Shown in pieces: positions 1 to 8,783 of a stretch of DNA of 64,000 nt. Location: contig CAZVLN010000011.1 of assembly GCA_964627995.1 (NCBI GenBank), positions 5,127-69,126 of the forward strand, in the 5' to 3' direction. The stretch comes from JAWLFI01 sp964627995 (GTDB taxonomy: Bacteria; Bacteroidota; Bacteroidia; Chitinophagales; Saprospiraceae). The stretch's first letter is position 1. Every line of letters starts with the position of its first letter. The position numbers and the translations under genes were made by a program. The notes under the pieces are model-generated. The model saw only the letters and a list, made by a program, of their open reading frames with translations. It made no database searches and had not been told where the DNA came from.

Positions 1-35
1 CTTCTATATTCAAATGCTCGTCCCATGGTTAATAT

Positions 36-3000
36 TTAATCTAAAACGATAACTTTTTCCTGATTCAACATCTGGCCTTTATCATTTAAAATCCTTACGG
101 TATAGAGCCCTGAGCGAGGTGGAGAATTCAGTTTAATACGATCTCTGTTTTCATGATATGACCGATTATGAAGACGTCCATCAGCCCCCACCCACTCGAT
201 AGTTAGCTTTTTCGCCTGCTTTTGATCGAGTTCAAGGAATATCGATTCACCACTGGATACCGGATTTGGGAAGATTACCGCAGTAGATAAGCTCGGGGCA
301 TTGGTGGATGCAGCCGTTACCATGAACGAGAATTCCGCTGTACAATCGTTGGCGTCTGTTACCGTCAATTCATATTCACCAGATGACAAATTAAAAATAC
401 TATCAGTTGTCTCTCCATTACTCCATTCATACTCATAGGGTGGCAAACCGCCCGCTATAACTACTTTAATAAAAGCACCATTCGTTCCGTCATCGCCAAT
501 ATTTCGAGTTTGCACTACGATTTCACTTAATATAGATAAGTCGAGGGTGAGCACTTCATTACATTCCTCAGGGTCGCTATTGGGAATAAAGATTTCGTAA
601 TTTCCAGGTCGGTCATATACCAATCCTGCAATCTCAATAGACTCATCATGACACAAGACTACTTCTTCACTTGTTTCTACGGGTGGAGTGATTACCGCCT
701 CTTCTGAGGCCACTAAATTGACCACGCAATTGTCATCTGAGATAAGTCTGGCTGTCACATCAAAAGATTGCAATTGATTATAAGATAATGAAAAAGTATC
801 CTGTGTAAAGCCATTAAATGTCTCATCGTAAAAGCTACCCGCTTCCAAGGTCCAATTATATGGTGGCTCGCCAAAAAATTCAAGGCGAATTTCTCCCTCT
901 CTACCCGAACATACTTCAGGTATAGGAAGAATTTGGAATCCAGGTTGAGGTAGTCCTGTCACAACTACAGTATCCGTTGCTGAGCAGCCTGCCAGTTGGT
1001 CAACCACGCGAAGTCTATACACCGTCGTGCCTTCTTCAACAGCAATGGTAGGGTTTGCGATATCAGGTGTTGGTCCGGTCCATACATATTGGTAGTTTGA
1101 ACCTGTGCCTCCACCGCCAGTTGGGTTACCTCCTAGTTCAATCAGTTCTCCTTCACAGGCTGTCCTATCCGGACCTGCTTCAGCATCTACATTTAAGAAT
1201 ACTTCATAGGTGACGTCCACGCGCTCACCTACGCACCCAGCTGTATCTCTGGGGAAAAAAGAAAAGGTCACTGCTCCTTCTGGAATTCCTGGTATCAGAA
1301 ATAAATCTTGATTAAAGACCTGTCCTCTTCCATCTACAGGGCGAACTAGCCCTTGACTAGAGGTCACTCTCCAAATAACCTCTTCTATAGCGGGTTGATT
1401 TGAAAAGTCGATAAACGCATTCTCACCTGAACAAAGTCGACGAAGCGTGGGCGATATTGAAAAATTAGCCGGCGTACAACAAAAAACCCTCGTGTTTAGA
1501 TTTAGTGGCTCATCTAATTCACAGCCTCGAAATTCTCCAGCTGCTACTTCCCCGTCTCCAAAAGTAATAACACCAACGTCAGCCGGAACCATTGTTCCGT
1601 CAGGACAGTCTTGGCTACTAAAGGCCTGAACAGTAAAGGATGCGGTCCATGTATCCATGGTATCGTTAACACAGGTAGAACCATCACCGGTACTGTTTTC
1701 AGGATTATTAGGAGGAGCTGAGCTACTGACAAAAAGCCAGCCTGCAGTGATAGGGCTACCTTTCAGATAGCCTTTATTAGGATTATCATAATTATATCTC
1801 ACTGTGCCTCTAGGGAACCAGTTCCACTGCCCCTGAGATACAGGTCGAGGCTCTTCAATAATAGATGGCGCTCGCTCATCATCGAATGAAGATGGATCCC
1901 ATCCTGGACCAAAAGTGGGACATATTGCTGAAATGCGGTTACAGTTATCCTTGTTCCATTGCTTTAACTCATAGCGGAAGGTTACGCTTTCACCGGGTTG
2001 ATAAGGGCCTTCGAGAGGAGAGCCAAAAGACGTAGAAATAGCGTATAAAGTATCTTCCTGATTACATTCTTGTGGATCTGATATTAATTCTGTGCATAAA
2101 TCGAAAGCTCCTTGATCCTGCGAAATATCTGTGACAGCTAACCTGTAGGTTGTGTTAGGGTCAACCTGCATAAAAAACTCCAATTGTCTATTATTACCTC
2201 GCTCGCAACGAATCGTATCCAATTGACTACAATCATTACCTCCAAATATAGCTACCTTTGGAAAGCGCAAAGTGTCACTTGTAACTTTTACGCGGAGAAA
2301 TCCAGAGATTTCATCTGTTGTGATTTGATACCATACCGTTGGTGACCCTAAAAAGTAACAATTAGGTCCAAAATTAGTGGGGCCAAAACTAGCCAGTCTA
2401 TTACAGCCTGGCACACATACTTCTCCTTCATCTGTTCGGATATCGATAATTTCAGGGGCTGAACACAAGTCATTCACCGCGCATCCACCTGACGGCCCAT
2501 TTTCAGTAAAGCAGAGCTCAAATTCCTGAGCATTGCCTTCCGGATGACTCACCATAAGAAAATATGGTTGTCCAGGCGTCAATCCATTCACAGTACCCGT
2601 ACCTGCTGAATCAAAACAAAATCCATCGATTTCATTAAAGGTTTGAATACAATCATCATTGAGAAATGTTCCAATTACAATAGCAACATCCGAAGCAAAT
2701 TCCACATTACTCAGTTCTATATCCAGGCTATTTTTACCACTGCTTAATCGGCCTTCATACCAAACCGAATGAATGTCAGCAAATGGGCAAAAAGTGTTAT
2801 TTAAATCAAAGGTCGCATCAACGGTCGTGCCGGAGACGCATTCGTCGAATGAAACCAAATCCGGGAAACATCTATAGTCATTCGGAGGATCAACATTAAT
2901 TAAGGGGTTGTTTATACAAAGAGTGAAAGATCCCTGATAATTGACTGGAAATGAAACATTAATATGATACTCCTCTCCAACTTCTAAAATATTCGCTTCT

Positions 3001-3347
3001 GCTAATTCATTTGTATCGCAAGCGAGTTCAAAGGATGTATTGGGAGAGCATACTGGCGGTTCCATTTCATAAATCGTGATGAAAGCTTCTGGGCCATTTT
3101 GAGTGACTACAGACAAATCAATATCTGTACCTTGGGCCGTAAAACGAAACCACACATTTCTTGCAAAAACCGGAGCACAGCTTCCGTTTCGGAGTTGAAA
3201 GGTCGCATTAGAGAAAGGATGGACAGAACAATTGCCATCGAGGTCGGTCAATTCACTTGCATCGACACAGGTATTATTCATTGGCTGCCCAACTAAAACC
3301 AAACTCACAAAACTTAGAAAAAAACCGATTAGTAGAAAACGCTTCAT
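36..3347 (-). CDS. Large secreted protein with T9SS C-terminal sorting domain
   Basis: A 1103-residue exported protein. Residues 1-20 form a signal peptide (Lys-Arg, then a Leu/Phe/Val-rich core ending VLVGQ). The long Cys-rich middle contains several beta-sandwich-like units, including pre-peptidase-like stretches in the first 450 residues. An SprB/PKD-like repeat (YEYEWSNGETTDSIFNLSSG) sits near residues 980-1020. The last 75-80 residues, beginning around the FPNPVSSGE motif and ending in a Lys/Val-rich strand, match a type A sorting domain that directs passage through the type IX secretion system and surface attachment. No catalytic motif was seen, so an adhesin or surface-layer role is only a guess. 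It is transcribed away from the tRNA cluster and looks monocistronic. Start and stop are both inside the window. Confidence 0.85.
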   Translation of the reverse strand: MKRFLLIGFFLSFVSLVLVGQPMNNTCVDASELTDLDGNCSVHPFSNATFQLRNGSCAPVFARNVWFRFTAQGTDIDLSVVTQNGPEAFITIYEMEPPVCSPNTSFELACDTNELAEANILEVGEEYHINVSFPVNYQGSFTLCINNPLINVDPPNDYRCFPDLVSFDECVSGTTVDATFDLNNTFCPFADIHSVWYEGRLSSGKNSLDIELSNVEFASDVAIVIGTFLNDDCIQTFNEIDGFCFDSAGTGTVNGLTPGQPYFLMVSHPEGNAQEFELCFTENGPSGGCAVNDLCSAPEIIDIRTDEGEVCVPGCNRLASFGPTNFGPNCYFLGSPTVWYQITTDEISGFLRVKVTSDTLRFPKVAIFGGNDCSQLDTIRCERGNNRQLEFFMQVDPNTTYRLAVTDISQDQGAFDLCTELISDPQECNQEDTLYAISTSFGSPLEGPYQPGESVTFRYELKQWNKDNCNRISAICPTFGPGWDPSSFDDERAPSIIEEPRPVSQGQWNWFPRGTVRYNYDNPNKGYLKGSPITAGWLFVSSSAPPNNPENSTGDGSTCVNDTMDTWTASFTVQAFSSQDCPDGTMVPADVGVITFGDGEVAAGEFRGCELDEPLNLNTRVFCCTPANFSISPTLRRLCSGENAFIDFSNQPAIEEVIWRVTSSQGLVRPVDGRGQVFNQDLFLIPGIPEGAVTFSFFPRDTAGCVGERVDVTYEVFLNVDAEAGPDRTACEGELIELGGNPTGGGGTGSNYQYVWTGPTPDIANPTIAVEEGTTVYRLRVVDQLAGCSATDTVVVTGLPQPGFQILPIPEVCSGREGEIRLEFFGEPPYNWTLEAGSFYDETFNGFTQDTFSLSYNQLQSFDVTARLISDDNCVVNLVASEEAVITPPVETSEEVVLCHDESIEIAGLVYDRPGNYEIFIPNSDPEECNEVLTLDLSILSEIVVQTRNIGDDGTNGAFIKVVIAGGLPPYEYEWSNGETTDSIFNLSSGEYELTVTDANDCTAEFSFMVTAASTNAPSLSTAVIFPNPVSSGESIFLELDQKQAKKLTIEWVGADGRLHNRSYHENRDRIKLNSPPRSGLYTVRILNDKGQMLNQEKVIVLD

Positions 3348-3439
3348 AGTTAAACCTATTTAATTCTTGACAATATAAGCCAAAGAAATGCAGAAGATAA
3401 TTCTCAAAACAAATTTTATACGAAAGATAAAAAAATTAT

Positions 3440-3447
3440 TACTTTTG
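3440..3447 (+). promoter_or_regulatory. Candidate -7 box for the tRNA cluster
   Basis: TACTTTTG fits the Bacteroidota sigma-A -7 consensus TAnnTTTG and ends 13 bases before the first tRNA. No clear -33 TTTG was seen at the expected distance. Confidence 0.45.
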
Positions 3448-3460
3448 TCATCCTCATTTT

Positions 3461-3535
3461 GGGATATTAGCTCAGTTGGTTTAGAGCACTAGCTCGACAA
3501 GCTAGGGGTCACTGGTTCGAGTCCAGTATGTCCCA
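3461..3535 (+). tRNA. tRNA-Val (anticodon GAC)
   Basis: Full cloverleaf: acceptor GGGATAT pairs with ATGTCCC (one T-G), D stem GCTC/GAGC, anticodon stem CTAGC/GCTAG, T stem ACTGG/CCAGT with loop TTCGAGT, discriminator A. The seven-base anticodon loop TCGACAA puts GAC at 34-36, which reads Val codons. Position 33 is C rather than the near-universal T. CCA is not encoded. Confidence 0.85.
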
Positions 3536-3541
3536 CTTCAA

Positions 3542-3615
3542 GGGGGATTAGCTCAGTTGGCTAGAGCGCTACACTGGCAGTGTAGAGGTCATCGGTTCGA
3601 ATCCGTTATCCTCCA
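3542..3615 (+). tRNA. tRNA-Ala (anticodon GGC)
   Basis: Acceptor GGGGGAT/ATCCTCC contains the G3-U70 wobble that is the alanine identity element. Anticodon stem CTACA/TGTAG encloses CTGGCAG, anticodon GGC. The T stem has one T-T mismatch. CCA is not encoded. It lies 6 bases after tRNA-Val and is probably cotranscribed. Confidence 0.93.
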
Positions 3616-3624
3616 CTTTTCTTT

Positions 3625-3698
3625 CGGGGCGTAGCTCAGTCCGGTAGAGTACACGTCTGGGGGGCGTGGGGTCGCTGGTTCAAGTCCAGTCGCCCCGA
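3625..3698 (+). tRNA. tRNA-Pro (anticodon GGG)
   Basis: Perfect acceptor CGGGGCG/CGCCCCG with the C1-G72 pair typical of proline tRNA. Anticodon stem CACGT/GCGTG (one T-G) encloses CTGGGGG, anticodon GGG. It is the last gene of the three-tRNA cluster. Confidence 0.93.
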
Positions 3699-3706
3699 CT
3701 ATTTAA

Positions 3707-3739
3707 AGAGTCGTTCTACACAGAACGGCTCTTTTTTTT
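3707..3739 (+). terminator. Rho-independent terminator of the tRNA cluster
   Basis: An 11-bp stem AGAGTCGTTCT/AGAACGGCTCT (one G-T pair) with loop ACAC is followed by eight T. It directly follows tRNA-Pro. Confidence 0.9.
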
Positions 3740-3793
3740 CAGCATCCCTCTTAAAATAAGACTGCTATTTAAAAATTTAATTCTCCTAAGTAA

Positions 3794-4117
3794 ATGGATA
3801 AAAAAGAGGTGAAAGAGAAGCTCAAATTAAAAATTGAGAAAACAAAAAAGAAAATCTTGTCTTTCGAAGATATGTCAGGTCCTGTCACACCTGACGTTTC
3901 CATAGGAAGAGTATCCCGGATGGATGCTATCAACAATAAGAGTATCGTTGAAACAGCTTTGGAAAATGCAAGAGGGCAACTTCACCTACTTGAATATGCC
4001 CTTAAGCACCTTGATGATGACGATTTTGGACTATGCAAACGCTGCGGACAAAAAATACCAGCCGGACGAATTTTAGTTTCTCCCGAAAGTGCATTATGTG
4101 TGCGGTGCGCAGACTAA
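3794..4117 (+). CDS. DksA/TraR-family C4 zinc-finger protein
   Basis: A 107-residue protein with an N-terminal Lys/Glu-rich helical (coiled-coil) part and a C-terminal zinc finger with Cys81, Cys84, Cys102 and Cys105 (C-x2-C-x17-C-x2-C). DksA/TraR proteins insert the coiled coil into the RNA polymerase secondary channel and modulate transcription, often with ppGpp. In this protein the acidic tip of DksA is not obvious (the region reads DMSGPVTPDVS), so it may be a divergent family member with another partner. It stands alone between the tRNA terminator and the ATP-grasp gene. Family assignment is firm; the regulatory role is inferred. Confidence 0.88.
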   Translation: MDKKEVKEKLKLKIEKTKKKILSFEDMSGPVTPDVSIGRVSRMDAINNKSIVETALENARGQLHLLEYALKHLDDDDFGLCKRCGQKIPAGRILVSPESALCVRCAD

Positions 4118-4249
4118 TTATTTTTGGATTTTGAGCTTTTTCTTTATCAATACAGAGTCAAACTTAAGTTAAACCTAATTTAAACGCTAAATATTTGGTT
4201 TTCAGTCCTAGTTACTGTATAATAATACAAACGAAATAAAATACTTTTT

Positions 4250-5464
4250 ATGGCTAAATGTTTTGCACTAATCGGTTGGAGTCTACCCGTAATAGAATCA
4301 GTTAAGAAAAAGGGACTACCATTTGTTGTCGTTTCCTTTCCAGATTTTGAAAGCTACGCAAATGAGCACGATATCCCATTTGTAGGTTACGATCTAAAAA
4401 CGTGGAGTGACCAATCAAATGCATTGTTATTATCCGAAAAATTGGCGCCTTTTGGTGTTGATGTTGCAGTCCCTTTATTTGAGGAAACAGTGGAATGGGC
4501 TGGTGCATTAAACAGCATGTTTAGAAATGACCCCAGAGTACTCAATCGTGCCTATTTATTTAGAGACAAAGCTATGATGAAGCGTAAGGCATTATTGTAT
4601 GGTCTTCGCGTTGGATATTTTGAAGTCATTTCAAACAAAGAAGATGCGCACCGCTTTTTAAAGCGAATGAATGCAACTAACCTTCAGTTACCCGGAGAAG
4701 AAGATGCCTGGGCACATATGAAACCTTTTAGTGCTGCGGGGACTATTGGTCACAGGTTTATCCGATCACACGATGATATTGATACTAAAGCAAAGGACGG
4801 TGATTTCCCATGTATGATTGAGAGTCACCTCGATGGGCAAGAATTCTCATGTGAGGCATACATTCATGGTGGTGAGGTTGTCTTTATGAATATAACAGAA
4901 TATGTAAAACTTGGGTATTCTAATTATGTACCAGCAGGTCCAAAACTTGAATCCAAGCGAGATAAAATCATTGGTGAAATAAACAAACTTGTCAAAGGGT
5001 TTGGCATTGAATACGGTATGATTCATCCCGAATGGTTCCTTACAGAGGAGGATGAGCTGTTCTTTGGAGAAGTGGCTTGTAGAATCCCGGGCGGTCACAT
5101 ATTAGAATTGGTTTCTGAGGCCTATGGTTTTGATGCTTTAGCCGCATTTGTTCAAATCCATGATCCTTCGTTAACAACTGAAGAAGTTAAGGAGATATTC
5201 CCTTCAGAATTCCCTAAAAAGCGTGTAGGTAATGTTATGGTTTTTCCACAAAGGGGAGAAATCACAAAACTGGAAATTCCAGAAGAGTTGATGGAGGAAG
5301 AGTATTTTAAAGATCACAATCTCGTCCCACCAATCGGTAATCAAAAAGTGGATACCAGAGAAGGATTTGGAAATCATTTTGGGACTGTCAACTTTGTTGG
5401 AGAAGACACTGAACGCATGCGAGAACTACTTGAGCATTATCAAGATGTCAACTTTTACGTCTAG
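4250..5464 (+). CDS. ATP-grasp ligase, amino-acid ligase/carnosine-synthase-like
   Basis: A 404-residue ATP-grasp enzyme. Residues 1-100 form the pre-ATP-grasp alpha/beta domain. The ATP-grasp core shows a first nucleotide-contact region RDKAMMKRKA near 105-114, the Lys158-containing loop KPFSAAGT, the ESHLDGQEFSCE segment at 191-202, and the Mg/ATP strand GEVACRIPGG with Glu274 and Arg278. The usual second metal ligand Asn of EvNxR is Ala276, a variation I believe some amino-acid ligases of this fold share. Such enzymes join a carboxylate to an amine through an acyl phosphate. Substrates cannot be read from the sequence. It is the first gene of a tight three-gene cassette: the next start lies 24 bases after its stop. 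Confidence 0.85.
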   Translation: MAKCFALIGWSLPVIESVKKKGLPFVVVSFPDFESYANEHDIPFVGYDLKTWSDQSNALLLSEKLAPFGVDVAVPLFEETVEWAGALNSMFRNDPRVLNRAYLFRDKAMMKRKALLYGLRVGYFEVISNKEDAHRFLKRMNATNLQLPGEEDAWAHMKPFSAAGTIGHRFIRSHDDIDTKAKDGDFPCMIESHLDGQEFSCEAYIHGGEVVFMNITEYVKLGYSNYVPAGPKLESKRDKIIGEINKLVKGFGIEYGMIHPEWFLTEEDELFFGEVACRIPGGHILELVSEAYGFDALAAFVQIHDPSLTTEEVKEIFPSEFPKKRVGNVMVFPQRGEITKLEIPEELMEEEYFKDHNLVPPIGNQKVDTREGFGNHFGTVNFVGEDTERMRELLEHYQDVNFYV

Positions 5465-5488
5465 AACAATATAATTAAAAAAAACTAT

Positions 5489-7453
5489 TTGAATAATACA
5501 GAATTACTATTAGAACGGCTTGAAGAGTCCTTAAATGACCTTAAGTCGTCAGGAGACTTAGTGCGCGAAGAAAAGACCTATCGCTTTCTAAGTCAAGCAG
5601 ACAAATACCTTCACAATGCTCAGGGTGTAGAAAAAATATATGAGCTGATGCCCAAAATTGTAGATGCCGGGCTTTTTAAAGAGTCAATCTGGGCAAATCC
5701 CACCAGCCTTATACCTCGGCTGGTAGGTGGGACCCTTAAGGCAGGCACTCCAACTTCTAACTTTGAGTTGCTCAGCGAATTGCGCATGCTAGCGATCGCT
5801 GAAGGCAGGGTGAGAAGTGATGAGATGAATTCCATAGAAGCTGAAGCTTTTCTAGAAGAAGTCATAGTATTAAATTTACAACTTGTGTTCGGCGGCTTGA
5901 ATGAATCCGACCGTGTAGAGTTTTCTAAAGGAGAGCTTAAAAAGATCCGTAACGTTTTTGAATTTATCATTCAACATGTCGAAATTGACGGTGTCAAAGA
6001 TGGTATAGCTGAAGAGTTACAACTTGTTGCCCATCAAAGACCCATTTTTACTGAGCCAATTAGAAGTTTGATTCGATTAGCTCAAGAATATTTTCAGTTT
6101 GATTTAAGCCGGGAAGCAGATATTGCCTTACAAGAGTTCAGCGATGCTATACATGGGCCTACTGAGAAGAGTCGAGATTTATCTCTTCTTGAATACAAAA
6201 TTTTTATTTCTGAAACTGATGAAAAGACCTTAAAAAATGAATGTCAGGCACTGGCTCAAACAATGACCAATACAGGTCTTGTAGCAAAGGCACATGTCGT
6301 TCTGCTTCAATATCTTGTTGAAACAGACAACCGTCCATTGACGGCCATTTCTTTAGGTTTAAGTGAATATGGTTCGATCGAATTAAATAGACATTGGGAA
6401 TTTGTCAAAACTTTTGTCCAAGATCATAGCACGGTTTATTATGCTCAGGGAATTTTAGGGTTATCCAACGTGCTAAAAAAGGGGCTTTTCACTTCTTCTT
6501 CAGTGTTACAAGCACTGCGGCATCTCATCAATGTTCGCTTGAATCCCAGGGTTCAGCGGCATATAGCGCATAGTCGAACAGAAGGTAGTGAAGCCGATTC
6601 CCATAATATGCTAATCGGTGGTACACTTAACTTGTTAGGAAATCCACTTGGAGTAGGTCAAGGTATGAATCCAACCTGCCAGTCAGCAAGAGGATTAAGC
6701 TTATGGAGTCAGTTTTCACCTGAGAAGTTGATAAATCTCATTATAACCGCATCTGTAGAAAATAACCTTCGATTTCGTTTTGAAGGTGATGTACTCGAGT
6801 CGGACCTTCTATTAAAGGGTTTAGCGACAAAATTTGATGGAACCTTAGATCCGGTATCCGTTGTTCTCGTTCCACATTTGGATAAAATATATAACGAGAT
6901 GATGAAACGCGCCTCGTATCGAGGTGAGGATCCACATAAATGGGTGAACCCTGCTTTTTATGGTCACTGGATACCCAATGGTTTTTCCTCTGCCTATAAT
7001 TATCTTACTCAATCCATTCATCAGTTTCAAGAATTTGTTAAAACATTTTACGCCGCTTTTCATCCTACATACAACGACGGAAAACAAATTATTTACCCGG
7101 TTCCTACGGGCTTGTTCATCACGAACTCTCGCGGTGAAATGCTGGGTTTCCACGCCGTTTCCATACTTCGGGTAGCCCCGGGTCCAGAGGGTGAAATTCG
7201 TGTTTACTTTTTAAACCCCAATAATGAAGGTCGACAAAACTGGGGTCAGGGCGTCCGCCCGACCGTTTTTGGTTACGGAGAAAAAGCAGGCGAATCATCA
7301 TTACGCTTTGAGCAATTTGTTGCTCGCTCATATGCCATACACTTCCACCGAACTGGTATAGAGGAACGAAAACAAAAAGTGCCGCGCGTAGTCATCGAAC
7401 CGGTGATCGATATGGCTAAAGATAGCTGGGGTAAAAAATATATTTGGACTTAA
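5489..7453 (+). CDS. Unrecognised 654-residue protein with papain-like Cys/His/Asn pattern
   Basis: I do not recognise a named family. The first 330 residues are predicted mainly helical and look like a scaffold or repeat region. The C-terminal half carries GQGMNPTCQSARG (Gln391, Cys397), then GFHAVSIL (His555), then FLNPNNEG (Asn576). A Gln six residues before the Cys, a His about 160 later and an Asn about 20 after that reproduce the papain order and spacing (Q19, C25, H159, N175). Hydrolase or acyl-transferase chemistry is therefore plausible, but the assignment is by eye. No signal peptide or TM segment is seen, so it is cytosolic. The start is TTG. It sits 24 bases after the ATP-grasp gene and 9 bases before the racemase-like gene, implying one operon. 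Confidence 0.75.
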   Translation: MNNTELLLERLEESLNDLKSSGDLVREEKTYRFLSQADKYLHNAQGVEKIYELMPKIVDAGLFKESIWANPTSLIPRLVGGTLKAGTPTSNFELLSELRMLAIAEGRVRSDEMNSIEAEAFLEEVIVLNLQLVFGGLNESDRVEFSKGELKKIRNVFEFIIQHVEIDGVKDGIAEELQLVAHQRPIFTEPIRSLIRLAQEYFQFDLSREADIALQEFSDAIHGPTEKSRDLSLLEYKIFISETDEKTLKNECQALAQTMTNTGLVAKAHVVLLQYLVETDNRPLTAISLGLSEYGSIELNRHWEFVKTFVQDHSTVYYAQGILGLSNVLKKGLFTSSSVLQALRHLINVRLNPRVQRHIAHSRTEGSEADSHNMLIGGTLNLLGNPLGVGQGMNPTCQSARGLSLWSQFSPEKLINLIITASVENNLRFRFEGDVLESDLLLKGLATKFDGTLDPVSVVLVPHLDKIYNEMMKRASYRGEDPHKWVNPAFYGHWIPNGFSSAYNYLTQSIHQFQEFVKTFYAAFHPTYNDGKQIIYPVPTGLFITNSRGEMLGFHAVSILRVAPGPEGEIRVYFLNPNNEGRQNWGQGVRPTVFGYGEKAGESSLRFEQFVARSYAIHFHRTGIEERKQKVPRVVIEPVIDMAKDSWGKKYIWT

Positions 7454-7462
7454 GATTTAATT

Positions 7463-8620
7463 ATGCATAGACACGTCTCTTTTATTGAGTTGAGCAAGTC
7501 GGCTCTTAAAACGAATTTTAATTTCATTCGCAAAAAAATCGGGCCTGAACGTAAAATTTCAGCCGTTGTCAAAGCCAATGCTTATGGCCACGGAATTGAG
7601 ACGTATGTTCCCATGGCAGAGGCATGTGGAATTGACCATTTTGCAGTTTCATCTTGTTTTGAGGCAGAAGAAGTTAAATCGATTTGTAAGCCTAGCTCTG
7701 ATATCATGATCATGGGTATCTTTTATCGACATGATCTTCCTTGGATTATAGAGAACGATATTGAGATTTATGTCTTCAACTATGATCGATTACCGGTCAT
7801 CCTTGACTTTGCAAAAGAACACGGGCGCCCCGCGAGAGTGCACATTGAAGTAGAAACAGGGACGAATCGAACGGGGATGAATACCGAGGATATTAAAAAA
7901 TCAATTCGATTTTTAAAGAATCATCCCGAGTCTTTCATTTTAAAAGGTGTGTGTTCTCATCTGGGTGGCGCGGAATCGTTTGCTAACCGCTTTCGTCTGG
8001 ATCGTCAAATTAAAGAATTTGACCGTATAAAAAAGCAATTTTTACGTGCAAAAATGCAGCCGGATTACTTTCACCTGGCTTGCTCTGCCGCTGCTCTGGC
8101 CTGGCCGGAGACGCTCCACGACATGGTTCGAATCGGAGTAACCCAATACGGGTTTTGGCCGAGTCCGGAAATCTATTATCACCATCTCCAAGAGACGGAT
8201 AAACGAAAGGATAGCCCATTAAAGCGCGTCCTGACCTGGAAAACCAATGTCATGGAGATTAAAAAGGTAAAAAAGGGGGAATTCATTGGATATGGAACGG
8301 CATACCAGGCCTACAGAGATATGACTATAGCTGTACTTCCGCTGGGTTATGGAAATGGCTATTCGCGATCTTTGTCCAATAAAGGCTTTGTACTTATTCG
8401 GGGCCGAAAAGCTCCCATTGTGGGATTGATAAATATGAATCTCTTTATGGTGGACATCACTCACTTTAAGCAAGTAGAAACTAATGATGAAGTGGTCCTC
8501 ATCGGAAAGCAAAGGAATAACAAAATAACAGTAGGTTCATTCTCAAATTCATCGCAACAGATCAATAACGAAATGCTAGCACGTCTGCCAGCGGCTATAC
8601 CCCGCATCCGCAAGAGGTAG
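7463..8620 (+). CDS. Alanine-racemase-family PLP enzyme with altered active site
   Basis: A 385-residue two-domain racemase of the Alr fold. The N-terminal barrel has the PLP lysine Lys37 in VVKANAYGHG; Arg136 of the VETGTNRTG loop matches Alr Arg136; the C-terminal beta domain has GYGTAY with the catalytic Tyr (near 277) and ends EMLARLPAAIPR. Odd points: the position of the carbamylated Lys129 of Geobacillus Alr is Glu129, and the CMDQ motif is NMNL, so Asp313 is replaced by Asn326. These changes suggest a substrate other than alanine or a changed reaction. Bacteroidota commonly use a MurF-Alr fusion for cell-wall D-Ala, so this stand-alone copy is probably accessory. Third gene of the ATP-grasp cassette. 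Confidence 0.85.
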   Translation: MHRHVSFIELSKSALKTNFNFIRKKIGPERKISAVVKANAYGHGIETYVPMAEACGIDHFAVSSCFEAEEVKSICKPSSDIMIMGIFYRHDLPWIIENDIEIYVFNYDRLPVILDFAKEHGRPARVHIEVETGTNRTGMNTEDIKKSIRFLKNHPESFILKGVCSHLGGAESFANRFRLDRQIKEFDRIKKQFLRAKMQPDYFHLACSAAALAWPETLHDMVRIGVTQYGFWPSPEIYYHHLQETDKRKDSPLKRVLTWKTNVMEIKKVKKGEFIGYGTAYQAYRDMTIAVLPLGYGNGYSRSLSNKGFVLIRGRKAPIVGLINMNLFMVDITHFKQVETNDEVVLIGKQRNNKITVGSFSNSSQQINNEMLARLPAAIPRIRKR

Positions 8621-8783
8621 TAATTCGAATGCCATACCATTTCCATTAAACTTGCTCAGGATACTTTCTTTGCTTAGGTGATCTCTCAAGTATGTGATAG
8701 TGGGAAATAAACAAATCCTTGATCCCATAACAAATAGCATGAGAAGCACTTTGAGTTTAGTGAATTTTTGAATTTAACTACTC

